Shown here: positions 23,222 to 31,402 of the stretch, piece by piece
Layout of the letters: the number at the start of each line of letters is the position of its first letter
How positions within the stretch are numbered: the stretch's first letter is position 1
NCBI GenBank assembly: GCA_905221605.1
Contig: CAJNDS010001447.1
Span: forward strand, 754,216-798,452
DNA length: 44,237 bases
Direction: 5' to 3'
DNA from: Symbiodinium natans
Lineage: Eukaryota > Sar > Dinophyceae > Suessiales > Symbiodiniaceae
Notes under the pieces: generated by a model
Databases searched by the model: none
What the model was told of the DNA's origin: nothing
What the model saw: only the letters and a program-made list of their open reading frames with translations
Position numbers and translations under genes: made by a program

Positions 23222-23560
23222 CGTAGCTGGCACTGGCACTGCCATGGAGCCTGCTCCGAGCTTCAAGGACTTGGGCAAGGGCCTTGTAGACCACGCTTTC
23301 CTTTCGAAGCTTTCGAAGCCTGAAGGATCCTGGAAGGATCCTGAAGGTCATTGCGGACATCTCGCCGCATTGGAGGAGGCATGAAGCGCAGCTCCATCCG
23401 AATTCGTGGCCTCTTTGAGCGCGATTGATGACCACAGAGGTGTAATCAAACTGCCCTCATCCCATCCTTGCAGAACGAACCTCAGTGAGTGCGTGTATGG
23501 GGCAGATTCTTGGCGAAGCTTCAGGCGCATGTTGGTTTTTGCTGGCCATGTTGTTTTTGC
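23222..23560 (+). repeat. ~340-bp direct duplication, copy 1
   Basis: Matches 24288-24600: shared GACTTGGGCAAGGGCCTTG, GACCACGCTTTCCTTTCGA, AAACTGCCCTC.TCCCATCC, GTGAGTGCGTGT and TTGGCGAAGCTTCAGGCG in the same order. Frame is not maintained across the indels, so this is a DNA-level duplication rather than paired genes. Confidence 0.8.
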
Positions 23561-24287
23561 ACCTGCTCTGCTTGCAAGATCCTCTTCTGAGAGGGTGTGA
23601 GGCACATGCAGACGGGTGGATTCCCACAGGCAGACTCGGAGTTCAGCAGCTCAATAAACGCCCAAGGCTGACAGCTCGGAGTGCATGAACCCAGGATCAA
23701 CAACCACAAGAGAGCCCGAATGCGAGGCCGATTGAGGCGGCAGCCGATTCCAGGGTGTTCCTGCACTGCGCCTGCCTTTCCTGTAGAGAATGCGAGATCG
23801 CAGATTAAAGCAGCCATTTACCTGGCACACCTGCCTGGAGCATGTCCTGCCGGCGCGTGGACAAAAACGATCGTGGATTTTTTCGCCATTCCCCCCCCAC
23901 ACCCCCTCCCCCTACTTTGCACCCAGCAAAGCTCAATACTTTGCAAGCACTCGGTAGGCATTCAGCAGGGTCTCGTTAAATGTACAGAAAATGTAAACGA
24001 CATTGACGAATGCTTGCTGAGGTCTTGATAAGGGCTCGCCAAGAGCTTGCCGAGAAATGGTAGTGGGAGCAGCAGATCAAAGCAACGGAGCGTCCCGCCG
24101 GGGCGAGGGGGAATCCGAAGGGCGAGGGTAGTGGTTGCAGAGCAACTTCAGGATTCCCTTTTTGGAGTTTTTTCTAGGGGAAGCTGCTGGGCTCGTTTTC
24201 GTACCGAGAGGCCAAATGCAAGAATTGCAAAAGCACATCGAGAGCCTTCGAAACAACAGCCAACCAAAACAGCCGCAATGCTTTTAG

Positions 24288-24600
24288 CTGGCACCGCTAT
24301 TGAGCCAGCTCATCTGAGCTTTCAGGACTTGGGCAAGGGGCTTGCAGACCACGCTTTCCTTTCGAGGTCTGAAGGTCATTGCGGAAGTCTCGCCGCGCCC
24401 GAGGAAGTTCAGCTCCGTCCGAGTTGCCTGAGCCCCTTAGGTGACTTCGGTGCAGTCGACTGATGACTGGATGAAGTCAAACTGCCCTCGTCCCATCCTG
24501 GCAGAACGAGCCTCGGTGAGTGCGTGTGCCGGGCAAATGTTGTGCAGCGCGCCGCTTTCTTGGCGAAGCTTCAGGCGTGGCTTGGCCTCGGATCATGCCC
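24288..24600 (+). repeat. ~340-bp direct duplication, copy 2
   Basis: Diverged copy of 23222-23560, offset by about 1.06 kb, with indels. It lacks the short tandem GGATCCTGGAAGGATCCTG present in copy 1 near 23326-23343. Confidence 0.8.
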
Positions 24601-26100
24601 GTTTTGCACCGGTCACTGGAGGGAGGTGGGCTTTGCAAAGTTTGCAAAGTGGGCTTGCGTGTCCGTTGCGCTGGCTGTCCCTCAGTCGGGTGCCTCTTAT
24701 GTCTACCGGAGGGTTCTAAAGGACAGGGTCGCGAGTGAAGAATCCATAACTAGAAAATAGACTCTTTCCTGGAGACGGCCTGAAAGATGATAGCGGTCTA
24801 GCTCCTGGAAGGGTTTCGAAGCCAACAAAGGTCCTGGACTTGCGATTCCGAGTGTGTGAGAAGTTGATATCGATCCCTGTGATTTAGAAACTGGGCAGTA
24901 ACAACACACGGGCACGAAAGAAGACTATAGCCAGGCCTCAGCTAGATCCCTCAGCACTTCTGTGCTTTTGGAAGGGTTGTTTCGGAGTAAGCAGGCTATC
25001 CGTGCTAGTCCGATGATACCACTCTGACCAGGACGCCTTCAGACCGGACAACCATTCTGTCCCTCCGTTGGGTCCTAAACCCCTAAACCCTAAATCACGT
25101 GTGTGAGTGCCACATGAAGCTCGCGCTCGATTTCCCAGCTGCGTGGTCGATTGGCTTTGCACCCAGGGCCTGCAGGCTACGCAGCCTGACCATTCCAAGG
25201 GCCGCTAAACCCTGCAAAAAACCTGAGAACCTTATAACATGAGCCACCCTGATCCCCAAATCCTTGTCTGCAGTCATGGAATTCCAGCAGTGCTCTGCCA
25301 AAGAGTCAGGCCGCATGAGCCGTGCTCGTCAGTTCACTGCCTCACCAGCCGCGCTTGTCCTCATTACGTTGAGTGCCCAGCCGATTCTGTCCTTTTTCAA
25401 AGTCCTTCCCTCTCACAGCATTCATTCGTCTTTTGTGTTGAGGTTGTTGAGGTTGTTGAGGGGGTGCAGGTTCCGGCTCCCTGCGTCTTAGAGTCTTGGA
25501 GTTGGGCCTTGCTGGGACTCTGATCCGCCCTCTTGAGCCCTCCGACACGAGAGCCGGACTTCTGTCAGCCTGCAGCTCGAGCCTGCCATGAAAGTCGCAG
25601 CCTCAGTTGAAGACTCATCCCTCGTGTCTCTGGACCACGGCACCGGGCAGTGTCTCGTTTAGAAGCTTGCAGTTGGAGGGTGGCATGACCAGCGTTGCCA
25701 TACACGTCTCTGCGACAAGCATCTAGATGTCGCGACTCGAAGAAAAGCTAAACCCTAAACCCTTGAACTCCACTGCCCTCCTCACGGCTCTCAGCATGGC
25801 AGAGGACTTCAAAAGTCTGCGCCACACCAACGTCGGACCCCTGCAACATCCCCTTTTGCTGTGACGCGACATGAGGATTGCAGTCCGGCAGTCCGGCAGT
25901 CCGGTGCGCGGTCACGGGGGCCAGGAAAGCTGCCAGACGTTTGAGCGAGATTGCAGGTGAGCGAGACTGCAGGCTCTTCGCTCGTGATTTGTCGCCGGAT
26001 ATCCATTCATCTGCCACTAGACACACCACGACGCGCCACTCCCCAGCATCTTCCTTGGCTTCTAGGCCTACACTGCCCACGCAGCCTCAAAGCATCCCGG
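24601..26100. other. Stretch without a recognisable gene
   Basis: Telomere-like clusters near 25075-25098 and 25748-25762. Short tandem repeats GTTGTTGAG near 25443-25460 and GCAGTCCG near 25880-25900. No domain recognised. Confidence 0.5.
25075..25098. repeat. Interstitial telomere-like motifs
   Basis: Three consecutive C-strand units (CCTAAACCCCTAAACCCTAAA). Confidence 0.8.
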
Positions 26101-26141
26101 AAAATGCGCATGGCCGTCCGCGTGGAAGCGGAAGATTCTGA

Positions 26142-26417
26142 GAAAACATCTCCAGACGGGAACTTGAGCGATTCTCGTCCCCCAATGTGACGGTGGTGAA
26201 GAGCGAATGGTCCTACATCAACGTGTTTCCCGCTGGCGCTGTGCCGGTCGTACACCTGACCTCACTCGCGCCGACGTGTCCAATGCTTCCGCAGCGACTT
26301 CTCTCATTGAACTGCTTGTGGCGCCTGATCATCTCTTTGACGTCGTCTTCTTCCTCGCCGGGCTCGATGTTTTCCAGCTCGACGATCGCCAGGTTGCAAT
26401 TCAAGGGTCGTCTTAGG
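26142..26417 (+). pseudogene. Possible decayed coding segment, unknown family
   Basis: Two + frames read in succession look more protein-like than their surroundings. One runs from about 26142 (ENISRRELERF, then VTVVKSEWSYINVFPAGA). The other, one frame away, begins after about 26270 (SLIELLVAPDHLFDVVFFLA) and stops at 26416. A single frameshift would join them. No family recognised, and a minus-strand frame (26213-26404) is an equally possible reading. Confidence 0.15.
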
Positions 26418-27203
26418 AGTTCGGGGCATCAAGTACACAGCGTATACAGGTGACCTTCATGTCCGAAAGAAAGCCTTGCGACGAACTCGACGAGTTCTCC
26501 ACTTTTGCCTGCAACTGGCAGCTCCAAGACATGCGCCAGCTCAAGCCATCGAGGGCACCACACAGGAACAATGTGGAGGCCCTTAGGCGTCTTAGGCGTC
26601 TGCGGATATGGTGAGCTGACGAGCTGAGGGGAGGCTGAGGAGAGTGTGCGAGCCAAGCTGCCTCAGGCAGAGCACACAAAATGCACAAACTTCCATTCCA
26701 ACTTGCTCTCACCTGCCTTACCTGCCACTCGCAGAGCCTGAGCATCTTTTCTCGCTTGGGCCTTTTCTTCCAGTTTGCCAGTTTGCTCTCGCACCGCCCT
26801 CACAAGCTTTGTGAGTGAGGTTTGTCGGGATCAGACCAGGAGACTTCAGCATCTTCAGCTGTCTGTTACATATGTTACAAGCAGCTAAGCAAGTTGGAAG
26901 ATCAGCCATGATGGGATTGATGGGATGCGGGGCTGCCAGGTACACACCGCTGTCTGTACGGTGTGTGCTGGGTGTGTGCTGATGCCTCTTGTGGCGACGT
27001 GGCGTCCTGCCAGGTCTTCGCAAGCTTCCTGAAAATGGCGGCTCGCCTCTTGATGCACCTGCACAGTGGCACCCCTCGTCTGTACAGTCTCCAGGCTTTA
27101 GACTTGTGATATGTGACAGTGACCAGAAACTAGCCGCATTAAAGCAAGGGATCTCAGCGAGTTGCCCGGACCTTTGTGGATCTCCGCGGTCGGGGGCTTA
27201 GGG

Positions 27204-27223
27204 ATTTTAGGGTTTAGGGTTTT
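27204..27223. repeat. Interstitial telomere-like motif
   Basis: TTTTAGGGTTTAGGGTTTTG: two G-strand units in the same orientation as the real telomere. This is the last such motif before the AT-rich island. Confidence 0.8.
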
Positions 27224-27363
27224 GGGGGGTTGGTGTGAGGCTTAGCTCGGACACCCCCTGCCTTGGCTCACGCCTTTGCCTCCTGCTGTGTTTTTTGGCC
27301 AGTCGCTCCTAGTCAGTCCGTTCTTCTGGCCCATCGTCTAAGGCCTTAAAGGTTTCGAAAGCC

Positions 27364-27735
27364 TCACTTCAAGGCCTTGGTAGTTAAGCATCCGATGAGG
27401 GAAAAATCTTGCTGCGCTTGCAAGGATGTAAGAAATTTCCTTCGGCACCGCTCTTTACTATGCGGCAAGTGACAAACCGCAACTGCGACGCAGCACTTCT
27501 CTGCAGTCCACTCCGATAGACCTTGCTGGGTGCTGTCTGGGACAAGCAACACATCAAGCGTGTCGTGCGTTTCGCACTTTTGGGAGGCCACTCTGATCTG
27601 CGGTTGGGAAGACCGTTCTCCGGACCTAATTGTCCGTGTGGCATTGCGCAGAGAGCCCAGTGGTGTCGATTCCTGGAGTGTCTCGGGGCTGTTCGCAGCT
27701 TGATACGCTTCAAAGGCCGAAAAGCGTCGCTGCAT
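27364..27735 (-). CDS. Doubtful open frame, unknown
   Basis: A 123-codon minus-strand frame with balanced, protein-like composition. It includes Gln/Ser/Thr-rich stretches and a Cys/His cluster (CCVAVAVCHLPHSKERC). It ends just left of the AT-rich island. I recognise no family. The Cys/His spacing does not match a standard zinc-finger pattern I know. Could be a terminal exon or chance. Confidence 0.2.
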   Translation of the reverse strand: MQRRFSAFEAYQAANSPETLQESTPLGSLRNATRTIRSGERSSQPQIRVASQKCETHDTLDVLLVPDSTQQGLSEWTAEKCCVAVAVCHLPHSKERCRRKFLTSLQAQQDFSLIGCLTTKALK

Positions 27736-27804
27736 AATACACCCTCAACTCTGAATTCATTTTGGGATCATTGGGATATTCAATTATAAATTATTTCCTT
27801 TTGT

Positions 27805-27830
27805 CCCAGGCTTCAGAGGGAAGCTATGGG
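27805..27830 (+). repeat. Hairpin element, copy 1
   Basis: CCCA pairs with TGGG, and inside it GCTTC (27810-27814) pairs with GAAGC (27820-27824), loop AGAGG. A related hairpin is at 27942-27965. Confidence 0.75.
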
Positions 27831-27919
27831 AAAAAAAAGCTATGGAGCGTGATTAACGCCGCAATTTTGATTGGGATTGGTCAGGGTTTAACCAGACATG
27901 TCGTTGTGAGGAAATATCG

Positions 27920-27979
27920 ATCGTTTTAACTCGATCCTTTTCCCAGGCTTCAGGGAAAGCTATGGATCAAGAAAACGAT
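27920..27979 (+). repeat. Nested hairpin element, copy 2
   Basis: Three stacked helices: ATCGTTTT/AAAACGAT (27920-27927 with 27972-27979), GATCC/GGATC (27933-27937 with 27964-27968) and GCTT/AAGC (27947-27950 with 27957-27960). The inner part, CCCAGGCTTCAG, matches copy 1. Flanking ATGTCGTTGT words at 27898 and 28001 are a direct repeat 103 bases apart. Confidence 0.75.
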
Positions 27980-28059
27980 GGGGCGTGGGTTTAATTAGAT
28001 ATGTCGTTGTTAAGAAATATCGATTAAAAATTGTTTTGTTAAGTCCGAATAATTGTGCT

Positions 28060-28480
28060 TAAGGTGTTCTAGTGGTTGGGATTCTATTTAACTGGTAAGG
28101 TTTGGATGAATGACAGGACGAAGAGAACATGACTGCCAAGATACTGGATTGGGCGAAACATTAGCTGGTTAAGGTCTTTTGGTCCTGTTAATCAAGGGTG
28201 AGCACATGTTACCGCCTTAATAATGAGTCTGCGAGGTTGGAATCATGAATAAGGCTGTAAGGTACGTCCTAAAGAGTAAGTTCATGAGTGATGGATTCCA
28301 GGGTCTCAAGGTGTGACAGGGAGAGAACGGTTAACCATTCCAGCCTTATAGTTATTAATAGTATTCCAGGGGATAACAAGAACTCTCCTAAAGGTAAAGG
28401 TGAACGTAACCAATCATCTGTTTGCCCGGGCTGGAAGTAAGCTCACGGGATAATAGTAATAAAATGTCCTAAAAGTGAAG
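28060..28480 (+). other. Structured-looking segment 1 in the island
   Basis: A GC-richer stretch without open frames. It contains GGTTAAGGT (28167), TACGTCCTAAAG (28263) and GGGTCTCAAGG (28301), the same three words in the same order as in 30990-31375. It also contains GGGGATAACA near 28371. Possibly an organelle structural RNA or intron remnant; unproven. Confidence 0.4.
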
Positions 28481-28757
28481 AGAAAAGAATATAATAGTTT
28501 TGGGGGATTTAGGAAAGCGTCCCTTTAATATAAAACTTCTAGATTAATAAAATTACTATTTTTCATTCTTCTTTTCTCTATTTCCATTATTCTATTAGTA
28601 TTCTCACTTCGTATTATTATAAGTGAAGAGAAGAGAACACGCATTCATTATATTATAAGCGTGAATAATAATACTATTTTATTCCCTTAGAAATCCTATC
28701 CTAATATAATACTATTATTATTCCCTAGAGATAGAAGTAGTCTTAGTATTATTAATA

Positions 28758-28789
28758 ACCGGGCCACAATAGTATTAATAAGGCCCGGT
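28758..28789. repeat. GC-armed hairpin (8-bp stem)
   Basis: ACCGGGCC at 28758-28765 pairs with GGCCCGGT at 28782-28789; AT-rich 16-base loop. Confidence 0.85.
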
Positions 28790-28820
28790 GAATTTTATAT
28801 TAAAAGTAGTATTATTATGC

Positions 28821-28848
28821 TCACGGGCTTATAATTACTAGCCCGTGA
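28821..28848. repeat. GC-armed hairpin (9-bp stem)
   Basis: TCACGGGCT at 28821-28829 pairs with AGCCCGTGA at 28840-28848; 10-base AT loop. Confidence 0.85.
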
Positions 28849-28954
28849 AATATTATAATGGTGAAGAGAACAAATAAGCGATTTATTTTTGGAATTGTAA
28901 TGAACTTGTGAAGCACGAATTCTATTAATAAATGCGCGAACTTGAGAACGAAAC

Positions 28955-28988
28955 ACGGGCCAAATAGTATTTTTATTCACTGGCCCGT
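28955..28988. repeat. GC-armed hairpin (8-bp stem)
   Basis: ACGGGCCA at 28955-28962 pairs with TGGCCCGT at 28981-28988; 18-base AT loop. Confidence 0.85.
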
Positions 28989-29286
28989 ACACTTATTATA
29001 TTACAAATGCAGTGAACAAAGTGAACGAAGTGCGTGAATATAATAATAGGGTGAGAACGAAGTACACCTTTCTAAACTTTAGAATATTGGAAATTCATAA
29101 ATTTTATAATCTATAATTTTTTTGTTGGCATTTTCTTGAAATCTTATGGTTATTTATCTTTCTAGTCTTTTATCTCTCACTTCGTTCCTAATTTTGTTTC
29201 GTTCAATCGCTCGCAAGATTCATGCGCTTACTTCGTGCACTTATAATCTTGTTCCCTCTTTCTCTTCACTCTTAATATAATGTTTA

Positions 29287-29324
29287 CCGGGGGCATAATA
29301 TAGTACGTTTAAAAAGGCCCCCGG
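29287..29324. repeat. GC-armed hairpin (8-bp stem)
   Basis: CCGGGGGC at 29287-29294 pairs with GCCCCCGG at 29317-29324; 22-base AT loop. Confidence 0.85.
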
Positions 29325-29594
29325 GCAATATTAATACTATAATACTAATGGTGTAGTTCTCACGCACTCTTTTATTGGATTACAAATGAACGCAGTGAGT
29401 GCGTGAATACAATAATAAAGAGTGAGAACGAAACCAGGGAGTGAATGAATGTACTGAATTCACGTACTACCTTAGGACCGCACCAATCATTACGGACACA
29501 CACTATTAGTATCATCACCAGGCTGGTACCAAAGGCTTGAGTTCTACATCCAAGTTCTCAGGGTCTTGTGTCCCAACCTTACAGACGCTTCCCC

Positions 29595-29666
29595 AAAAGC
29601 CCGTTAAAATATACAAAATTCATGCGTCATAGGTTCCTTATAATTTAGTATTTTTATAGGGCTTTT
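29595..29666. repeat. Three-copy loop element, copy 1
   Basis: Arms AAAAGCCC (29595-29602) and GGGCTTTT (29659-29666) enclose ATGCGTC..TTCCTTATAATTTA. Two related elements follow at 29841-29899 and 29969-30045. Confidence 0.7.
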
Positions 29667-29840
29667 AGTACGCTATTAACCCCTTATTCACCCGGTTAAT
29701 ACTATGTGAGTAAGTGAGTTCATGAAGTACAATGAGGCACGAAGCGTGAATTCATGTGCGAACGAATGAACGGCCAAGACATGAAGGTTGTACACAGATT
29801 TAGTATTAACCGGGCTAGTAAACCAATCACCCAGTTGTTG

Positions 29841-29899
29841 CCCCACAAAACCCCTTAGCGTTTCCTTACAATTTTATTATTAAGGGGGTTTTTGTAGGG
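29841..29899. repeat. Three-copy loop element, copy 2
   Basis: Arms CCCCACAAAACCCCTTA and TAAGGGGGTTTTTGTAGGG are nearly perfect complements. They enclose GCGTTTCCTTACAATTTTA, resembling the cores of copies 1 and 3. Confidence 0.75.
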
Positions 29900-29968
29900 T
29901 CAACAAGGCAGTGATTGTATGGGCGTTCCATGGGCCGGTTATCCAATTTCTGGGTCTTGTTGCGTTCT

Positions 29969-30045
29969 CAAAAAGCCCAATTAAATAGCATATGTTCATG
30001 CGTCTTTTCTTTCCTTATAAAATATCCTAATTTAATATGCTTTTT
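29969..30045. repeat. Three-copy loop element, copy 3
   Basis: Shares the leading AAAAAGCCC..TTAAAATA-like arm and the ATGCGTC..TTTCCTTATAA core with copy 1. Its arms include ATTAAATAGCATAT against a later TTTAATATGCTTTT and are less perfectly complementary. Confidence 0.6.
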
Positions 30046-30184
30046 GCTCCCTTGTTTCGTTCACTCACGCACTTCGTTTATTTGTTCATTTAATTCACTT
30101 CATAAACTCGCTTGTTCATTCTCTTCACCTTATTCATATTATCCGGAGAGAGGGGAATGAGTGATAGAAGTCATGAAGATAATA

Positions 30185-30220
30185 ATACGGGCCTTATAAT
30201 AAGAACTAACTGGCCCGTAT
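30185..30220. repeat. GC-armed hairpin (9-bp stem)
   Basis: ATACGGGCC at 30185-30193 pairs with GGCCCGTAT at 30212-30220; 18-base AT-rich loop. Confidence 0.85.
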
Positions 30221-30406
30221 ATTATAAGCGCACGATAAAAAGAATTAAAAGTGCGCACATTTTGTTTCGTTCGCCCCTTTAATACATTTCATGCGCTCAC
30301 AAGTTCACTTATAAATGCATTAAAGAAGCTCTTGTTTCGTTCATATGCTCATTTCGCTCACTCACGAACCGTGCTTACATTACGTTCGTTTCGTTCTCTC
30401 ATTCAC

Positions 30407-30440
30407 ACACGGGCTAGTATATTTATTGTGTCGCCCGTGT
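30407..30440. repeat. GC-armed hairpin (8-bp stem)
   Basis: ACACGGGC at 30407-30414 pairs with GCCCGTGT at 30433-30440; 18-base AT-rich loop. Confidence 0.85.
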
Positions 30441-30593
30441 ACGCACTAATAGTAATAATGCCGTGCGAATAAGCGAAATAATAATGTGCACGGCGGTTTC
30501 TTGCACGTTTCGTTCTTTTAATTGACTTCGTGCGTCACTCACTCCGTTCATTCCTTACAACTCAATTAAATTCACTCACTAATAGTAATATTA

Positions 30594-30623
30594 CCAGGCT
30601 AATAAGGGATTCATACTGCCCGG
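30594..30623. repeat. GC-armed hairpin, one mismatch
   Basis: CCAGGC at 30594-30599 pairs with GCCCGG at 30618-30623, with one A/C mismatch. Confidence 0.6.
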
Positions 30624-30646
30624 TTAATAGTAATAAAATAGTATTA

Positions 30647-30677
30647 CGGGCTCCTATTATTATTCTTATTGGGCCCG
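30647..30677. repeat. GC-armed hairpin (short stem)
   Basis: CGGGC at 30647-30651 pairs with GCCCG at 30673-30677, extendable by a T-G wobble. The loop is mostly TAT repeats. Confidence 0.6.
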
Positions 30678-30701
30678 CTATAATATAATAATAGTAATAG
30701 A

Positions 30702-30730
30702 GCGGCCAATATGAAGAGATAAAGGGCCGC
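30702..30730. repeat. GC-armed hairpin (6-bp stem)
   Basis: GCGGCC at 30702-30707 pairs with GGCCGC at 30725-30730; 17-base loop. Confidence 0.7.
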
Positions 30731-30846
30731 AAATATTATAATAACATACGTCCTTTTGTTTCGTTCATAATATTATTATAATTCACGCGTCCTTGTAGTC
30801 CTTGTAATTACAATAATATTACTCTCTTCACCTATAATATTATTAC

Positions 30847-30877
30847 GCGCACCTATTAATATAGCATTTTGGTGCGC
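30847..30877. repeat. GC-armed hairpin (7-bp stem)
   Basis: GCGCACC at 30847-30853 pairs with GGTGCGC at 30871-30877; 17-base AT-rich loop. Confidence 0.8.
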
Positions 30878-30989
30878 ACATACAATTAATGACTTCGTTC
30901 ACTCGTTCAGTGAATTCATGCATTCGCTTCGCTTCTTTATAATTCACTTCATTCGTTTCACTTCGTCTTACCGTTAGCCTGTGGAAAGA

Positions 30990-31375
30990 GTACTAAATGC
31001 ATGGGTTTTCTGGAGAACTAGCCCGGCGGTTAAGGTTAATATTCCCTTGACAGGAGAGCTTCTGGATGAGTGAAGAGAGCTACAGTATTACGTCCTAAAG
31101 GTCCTGATGAATAGGGTCGAAGGTGGGGTCTTTAGCTCCTTTAGTACGTGAGTCCGTGGATGGGAGATGCAGCTCAAGGGTGTGAACAGTTAGACCAAGA
31201 TATGAGAGTTAGGGTCTCAAGGGCGGATTCATGGTATTAATGGTTGACCGTAGAGTTACCCCGGAGTCAATAGGAAAGGGAGCTAGCTTCATGATCTGGA
31301 TACAAAAGACCCTGTCATTCATGGGCTGGTTTCCTATCCCAAGAGTCCGTCCATGAAGAGCACCCATTATAATAT
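30990..31375 (+). other. Structured-looking segment 2 in the island
   Basis: A GC-richer stretch without open frames. It shares GGTTAAGGT (31028), TACGTCCTAAAG (31089) and GGGTCTCAAGG (31212) with 28060-28480 in the same order but different spacing. It also contains GGTTAATATTCC (31035), a word that also occurs in bacterial-type 23S rRNA. Function unproven. Confidence 0.4.
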
Positions 31376-31402
31376 TATAGGTAAGGGACGCACGCTATAA
31401 TA

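Larger units (their letters stand above)
27780..31402. other. AT-rich hairpin island, organelle-like insertion
   Basis: A 3.6-kb block with a sharp composition change on the left (after TTGGGATATTCAATTATAAA) and ending at the first 53-bp satellite unit. It is dominated by TAATA/ATTAT tracts with many small GC-armed hairpins. Repeated GAACGAAGTG and CTTCGTTC words are also present, but none of the CCCTAAA words of the left 27 kb. Open frames are short and span hairpins, so no protein gene is supported. The style resembles non-coding mitochondrial or plastid DNA; a nuclear transfer or an assembly join are both possible. Confidence 0.75.

Noticed and set aside
1-27780. tRNA or rRNA genes in the nuclear part
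   Set aside because: Read for cloverleaf-like and conserved rRNA words without finding one I could support. A tRNAscan-SE and Infernal run would be decisive.
28795-28992. 65-codon minus-strand frame in the AT-rich island
   Set aside because: Spans two GC-armed hairpins and has no recognisable organelle protein motif.
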